The notes beneath the pieces are model-generated. The model made no database searches. It saw only the letters and a program-made list of their open reading frames with translations, and had not been told where the DNA came from. From assembly GCA_004151065.3 (NCBI GenBank), contig NWUY0300002994.1, positions 21,223 through 41,910 on the forward strand: 20,688 nucleotides of DNA, given 5' to 3'. The DNA is from Larix sibirica (lineage: Eukaryota > Streptophyta > Pinopsida > Pinales > Pinaceae). The position numbers were made by a program, and so were the translations under genes. Within the stretch, counting starts at the first letter, position 1. The number at the start of each line of letters is the position of its first letter. This document shows positions 17,824 to 20,688 of this stretch, in pieces.

Positions 17824-18175
17824 GATGACAACTTCTAGCATCCCTAGTAAGTTGTGAAGATGAAGGAACTCTACCTCTGTCATGGAATTGGTGAAGATGT
17901 CAGGATCTTGTTGTTCAGTGGGGAAATACTCAAAATGAAAAACACCATTTGCAACCAATTCCCGAATGTAATTAGTATCAAAGCCAACATGTTTGGTTTT
18001 GGAGTGCTACACTAGATTATAAGAAAGCTAAATAACACTTTGATTGTCACATCTCAACTTAGTGGGTGCATTTTGGACCAGTTCAAGCTCAACAAAGACC
18101 TCAGAAATTAATGAGACCTACGCCATTTGGACGATATTTATCAATGTTATTGGGTTGCTAGTGAGGGGCATTGAC
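17809..18175 (-). pseudogene. Ty1/copia RNase H C-terminal relic
   Basis: Minus-strand frame with the well-known end of copia pol: LISEVFVELELVQNAPTKLR, CDNQSVI, HSKTKHVGFDTNYIRELV, FEYFPTEQQDPDIFTNSM, then LHLHNLLGM and GEF-TAA at 17809. CDNQ.(A/V)I, H.(R/K)TKH, IRE.V and PTEQQ.ADIFTK are signatures of plant copia RNase H; the catalytic Asp of CDNQ is kept. Stops: TAG after QSVI, TAG in place of a residue before HSKTKH, and TAG at 18120-18118. Upstream of about 18175 the homology is lost, so RT, integrase, protease and gag are missing. Dead remnant; the gypsy element lies next to it in opposite orientation. Confidence 0.85.
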
Positions 18176-18989
18176 TTGTTCTACTTCATTTTTACATAAA
18201 TTTTGATTTAACAGGTTTTGAAGGCCCGTGCCAGAGGATGAACCCCCTAGTTGAGGCCCAAATTGTTATGGTGTAGTCGTGATTCAGGAACATAGATAAA
18301 TCTAGAGCTTTGAGGCCAAATTCTAAAAAGTGTGGAGTTGGGGTACAAAAGAAAGCCAAAATCCACTGTTTGGGTGCGTGAAGGTCAATTTTTGAAAACT
18401 TGGAGGAGGAAAAAGGGGCCCAAGAACTCATAACCAGAAATTTTTTTAATTTTGATATTTTTTCTACTTGTCGAGCTGAGAAATTTTGGTTTGAGGTGAT
18501 TTTTCAAAAAATGCTTAGTTTGTAAGATAGCAGTTTTCAATGAAAATTATAAGTTTGGAAGAATTGCAGAAATTAAAAGTTGGTGATTCCATAATTTTAT
18601 AAAATTGGAATTGAGGATATTTGAATAGTGAAAGTGTTTGTGGACTCATAATCATGTGCGTTTTCAGTTCCTGATATAAATTTTTTCTAGTTCCTTACAA
18701 ATTTTCTTCTATAGGTTTCAGAAGTTGGTGATTCAGGATAACTGTAGTTACATGAACAAGTTAAAATTGGGTAAAAACTGGGATTTCTAAGAGATATAAA
18801 TTTCAATTGTGAAGTCAAAAATTAAAATGGGTATAGTCATTGGAAAGAGTGTAAGTAGGATATTAAGTGAAATGAACCTCATTACAAATCAGTACTTCTT
18901 ATTTTTCAAAAAAATTAAAAAAAAAGGAGCTTGTAGCTTAATTTGATAAAAATTGTCAAATTAGTATTTTCCAAGATTTTTCTGTATGC
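18176..18989. other. Copia/gypsy junction and probable 5' leader of the gypsy element
   Basis: Between the copia fragment and gypsy gag. Part of it is probably gypsy LTR or leader, but no TG...CA ends, tRNA-complementary primer site or repeat pair could be fixed. A short phrase, AGTTGGTGATTC, occurs twice near 18575 and 18725. The minus-strand frame at 18192-18431 has no family resemblance. Confidence 0.35.
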
Positions 18990-19893
18990 TTGAAAAGAAA
19001 TTATGAAAAATATAGAGACTCTAAGAATGCTACTAGGGGTCATGGGAATCATTATTCACCACCTCGTGCAGACATGAGATCATATACAACTGAGGATTCC
19101 AAAAGTAGCCCAGAAATGTCTCCAAGGAGGCATCATAAAAGANTGGAAGAAGTGTTGCAAGGGGAGCTTAGGAAGATTAAGCCACCTACTTTTGATGGTG
19201 AGAACAAGAAAGTAGAAGATGTCGAAGCCTGGTTGTTAGAGATGATGAAATACCTACAATTGCATAATTATTCATAAAATATGGAGGCTAGAATTTCCAT
19301 GTATAACCTGTAGCAAAAGGCTTCCATATGGTGGGATCAATTAGTGGAAGTGAAGCATGTCAATGAGAAGAGAGTTTCGTGGAAACAGTTCAAGAAGTAC
19401 TTTCAACATAAATACTTATATGAACATTATTACAAAAGGAAAATGGAGGAGTTTTTTTATCTCAAGTTGTGAGCTATGAGTATGGAAGAATATCATAGAA
19501 AATTTCTGGAGTTGTTGATGTATGTTGGGTTTATTAAAGAAGAAAAGTTAAAAATCCAAAGGTTCCTAAGTGGATTGCCTACATTTTACAAAGACAAAAT
19601 CCAATATGATGAACCCAAATCTATTCAAGAGGCAATCTGAAAGGCTAACCATCTATATCATCAAAATAAAGGAAGAGAAGATGTATACAAATCTTGGAGG
19701 GATAAGAAAAGAGATAAGCAGGATCAAAGGAAGAAACGATTCCAAGCTCGCTTCTTAAGAAATCAAAAGAATTCCTTTCAACGGGGAAATCCAATCTAGA
19801 ATGGACCAAATATCGCAGAGTCTCAAGGAAACTAGACAAATCAACAAATCAAATGTTGGGGATGTGAAGGGAATCATACATTCAGAAAATTGT
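18990..19893 (+). pseudogene. Gypsy gag with zinc knuckle (broken)
   Basis: Capsid-type protein that packages element RNA. After a charged N-terminal part with YSPPRADMRSY, the retrotransposon gag core reads IKPPTFDGENKKVEDVEAWL, ASIWWDQL, VSWKQFKKYFQHKYL, MSMEEYHRKFLELLMYVGF, KIQRFLSGLP and YKDKIQYDEPKSIQEAI, then a basic stretch. It ends in a zinc knuckle CWGCEGNH (Cys 19854 and 19863, His 19875); the last Cys (19891-19893) lies in another frame through a one-base shift. Spacing is C-x2-C-x3-H-x4-C rather than the common x4 before His. In-frame stops at 19275, 19311, 19470, 19638, 19797 and 19833. The true start may be upstream of 18990. Confidence 0.88.
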
Positions 19894-20154
19894 CCTTATA
19901 GGGGAGACCATATGAGAACCGTGCATAACAAAAATGAAGCAAGCACAATAGAGGATGTGGCTAGATATATTCCTAGAATGTATGTATCCTTGGATAACAA
20001 ACAAGATGAGCACCAACCTAATATGATTGAAATTGAAGGTAATATTATCAATCAACTAATTTCCATTTTAATTGATTCATGGGCAAGTCATAGTTATAAT
20101 GTTCTCAATTTGGTTGAAATATTACAGTTAAAGAAAAGCAAGCATGGTAAATGA
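19894..20154 (+). pseudogene. Gypsy aspartic protease (active-site motif altered)
   Basis: Continues after the knuckle as PYRGDHMRTVHNKNEAS, then MIEIEGNIINQLISILIDS, WASHSY. The retroviral-type aspartic protease motif DSGA reads DSWA here: the catalytic Asp codon is at 20074-20076, and the Gly after Ser is replaced by Trp at 20080-20082. Gly in D-S/T-G-A is needed for the active-site turn, so this copy would be inactive. The frame ends in TGA at 20152; reading resumes in the gag frame from about 20151 (MVVQLPTGTKGRINE). Confidence 0.85.
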
Positions 20155-20688
20155 TGGTGGTACAGTTGCCTACTGGAACCAAAGGAAGAATCAATGAGAT
20201 AGCAAAGGGTTGTCCCTTAGATATGAATCAACTCCATACATTTGTAGATTTGAACATAATACCTCATGGTTCTTATGATGTACTTATTTGAATGGACTAG
20301 TTGGATGCACACCATGTCAATTTAGATTGATGTAACAAGACTCTCGCTTGTCTTGATGAAGAAGGAGAGCATAAGATAGTGAAAAGCATTCTAAGGACTA
20401 TTCCGATAAGGCAAGTTTCAGTTGTTCAGTTAAAATCATGTTTCAGAAAAGGGTGTCAATTGTATGCAGCTCATGTGGAAGAACCAGAAAAGGATAAGGG
20501 CCCCAACCTGGAATATTTTCCAGTATTACAGGAATGTGAAGATGTGTTTGAAGAAAAACATGGGTTACCACCAAAAAGAGATAATGAATTTTATATTAAC
20601 TTAGTGCCTAGAGCTGTCCCAGATTCAAAAATACCATATAGAATGAGTACACAGTTGAAAGAGTTACAAATGAAGGTTGAAGAATTAT
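20151..20688 (+). pseudogene. Gypsy protease-RT linker and N-terminus of reverse transcriptase
   Basis: Reads VQLPTGTKGRINEIAKGCP, VDLNIIPHGSYDVLI, then the conserved GMDWL block with two of its residues as stops (TGA 20289-20291 for Gly, TAG 20298-20300 for Trp), then CNKTLACLDEEGEHKIV, FRKGCQLYAAHVEEP, YFPVLQECEDVFEEKHGLPP and PYRMSTQLKELQMKVEEL at the window end. A further TGA lies near 20328. The order protease, IIPLG.YD.ILGMDWL, F.DVF....GLPP.R, PYR matches the gypsy pol linker. The catalytic RT core is beyond the window. Confidence 0.88.

Larger units (their letters stand above)
18990..20688 (+). mobile_element. Ty3/gypsy retrotransposon, 5' portion (gag to start of RT)
   Basis: Plus-strand element running off the window. 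Gag, zinc knuckle, protease and the linker into reverse transcriptase follow in the usual order, mostly in a single frame as in gypsy elements with one gag-pol ORF. Stops and two frame changes show it is defective. The pol text near 20530-20680 (LPPKR, PYRMS, LKELQ) matches plant gypsy RT N-termini. Without integrase or LTR, the lineage (chromovirus or other) cannot be decided. One n at 19143. Confidence 0.9.

Noticed and set aside
18192-18431. 79-residue minus-strand frame between copia and gypsy
   Set aside because: Not copia-like and opposite to gypsy; most likely leader sequence read backwards.
1-20688. CRISPR array, bacterial operon or phage system
   Set aside because: No regularly spaced repeats with spacers and no prokaryotic gene organisation; introns, poly(A) insertions and plant retrotransposons show eukaryotic DNA.

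Overview
The window looks like intergenic or intronic DNA from the nucleus of a large plant genome. It is AT-rich and almost everything recognisable is decayed: non-LTR (LINE) retrotransposons ending in RNase H, a Ty1/copia end, the 5' part of a Ty3/gypsy element, and broken pieces of host genes (a PLS-type pentatricopeptide repeat fragment and a long coiled-coil gene). The PPR fragment and plant-type LINEs with a C-terminal RNase H point to a seed plant. Old nested elements with many nonsense codons suit a gymnosperm, but the window alone does not prove that. Five single ambiguous bases (n) are present. No intact protein-coding gene, tRNA, rRNA or CRISPR array was found, and nothing bacterial.

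Layout. 1-2515: minus-strand remnants of a multi-exon coiled-coil gene with in-frame stops and frameshifts, interrupted at about 290-411 by a hairpin-rich segment. 2516-4290: non-coding, holding two copies of a 128-bp direct repeat 1,029 bp apart. 4288-4578: PPR fragment, minus strand. 5058-8410: LINE 'A', minus strand, 5'-truncated, with reverse transcriptase, zf-RVT-type zinc motif, RNase H and poly(A). 8808-10661: LINE-like 'B', plus strand, beginning inside RNase H and carrying a long unrecognised C-terminal tail, poly(A), and a probable 8-bp target-site duplication. 11326-13136: LINE-like 'C', minus strand, also beginning inside RNase H, with poly(A) and a perfect 18-bp target-site duplication. 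13155-17287: mostly featureless AT-rich DNA with a palindromic CA/TA/TG microsatellite, a nested hairpin and one weak coding relic. 17288-18175: the 3' end of a copia element on the minus strand (RNase H tail, two polypurine tracts, a 471-bp LTR ending TGTAAG...CTTACA). 18990-20688: gypsy gag, protease and the start of reverse transcriptase on the plus strand, running off the window.

The genes do not form a pathway. The common thread is retrotransposition. The most interesting signal is that B and C are separate insertions from different subfamilies, in opposite orientations, yet both start at nearly the same point of the RNase H fold, just after the first catalytic Asp. Both are about 1.8 kb long and both have several hundred codons' worth of sequence after RNase H. 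Either reverse transcription stops repeatedly there, or the genome holds a defined class of short 'RNase H plus tail' retroelements.
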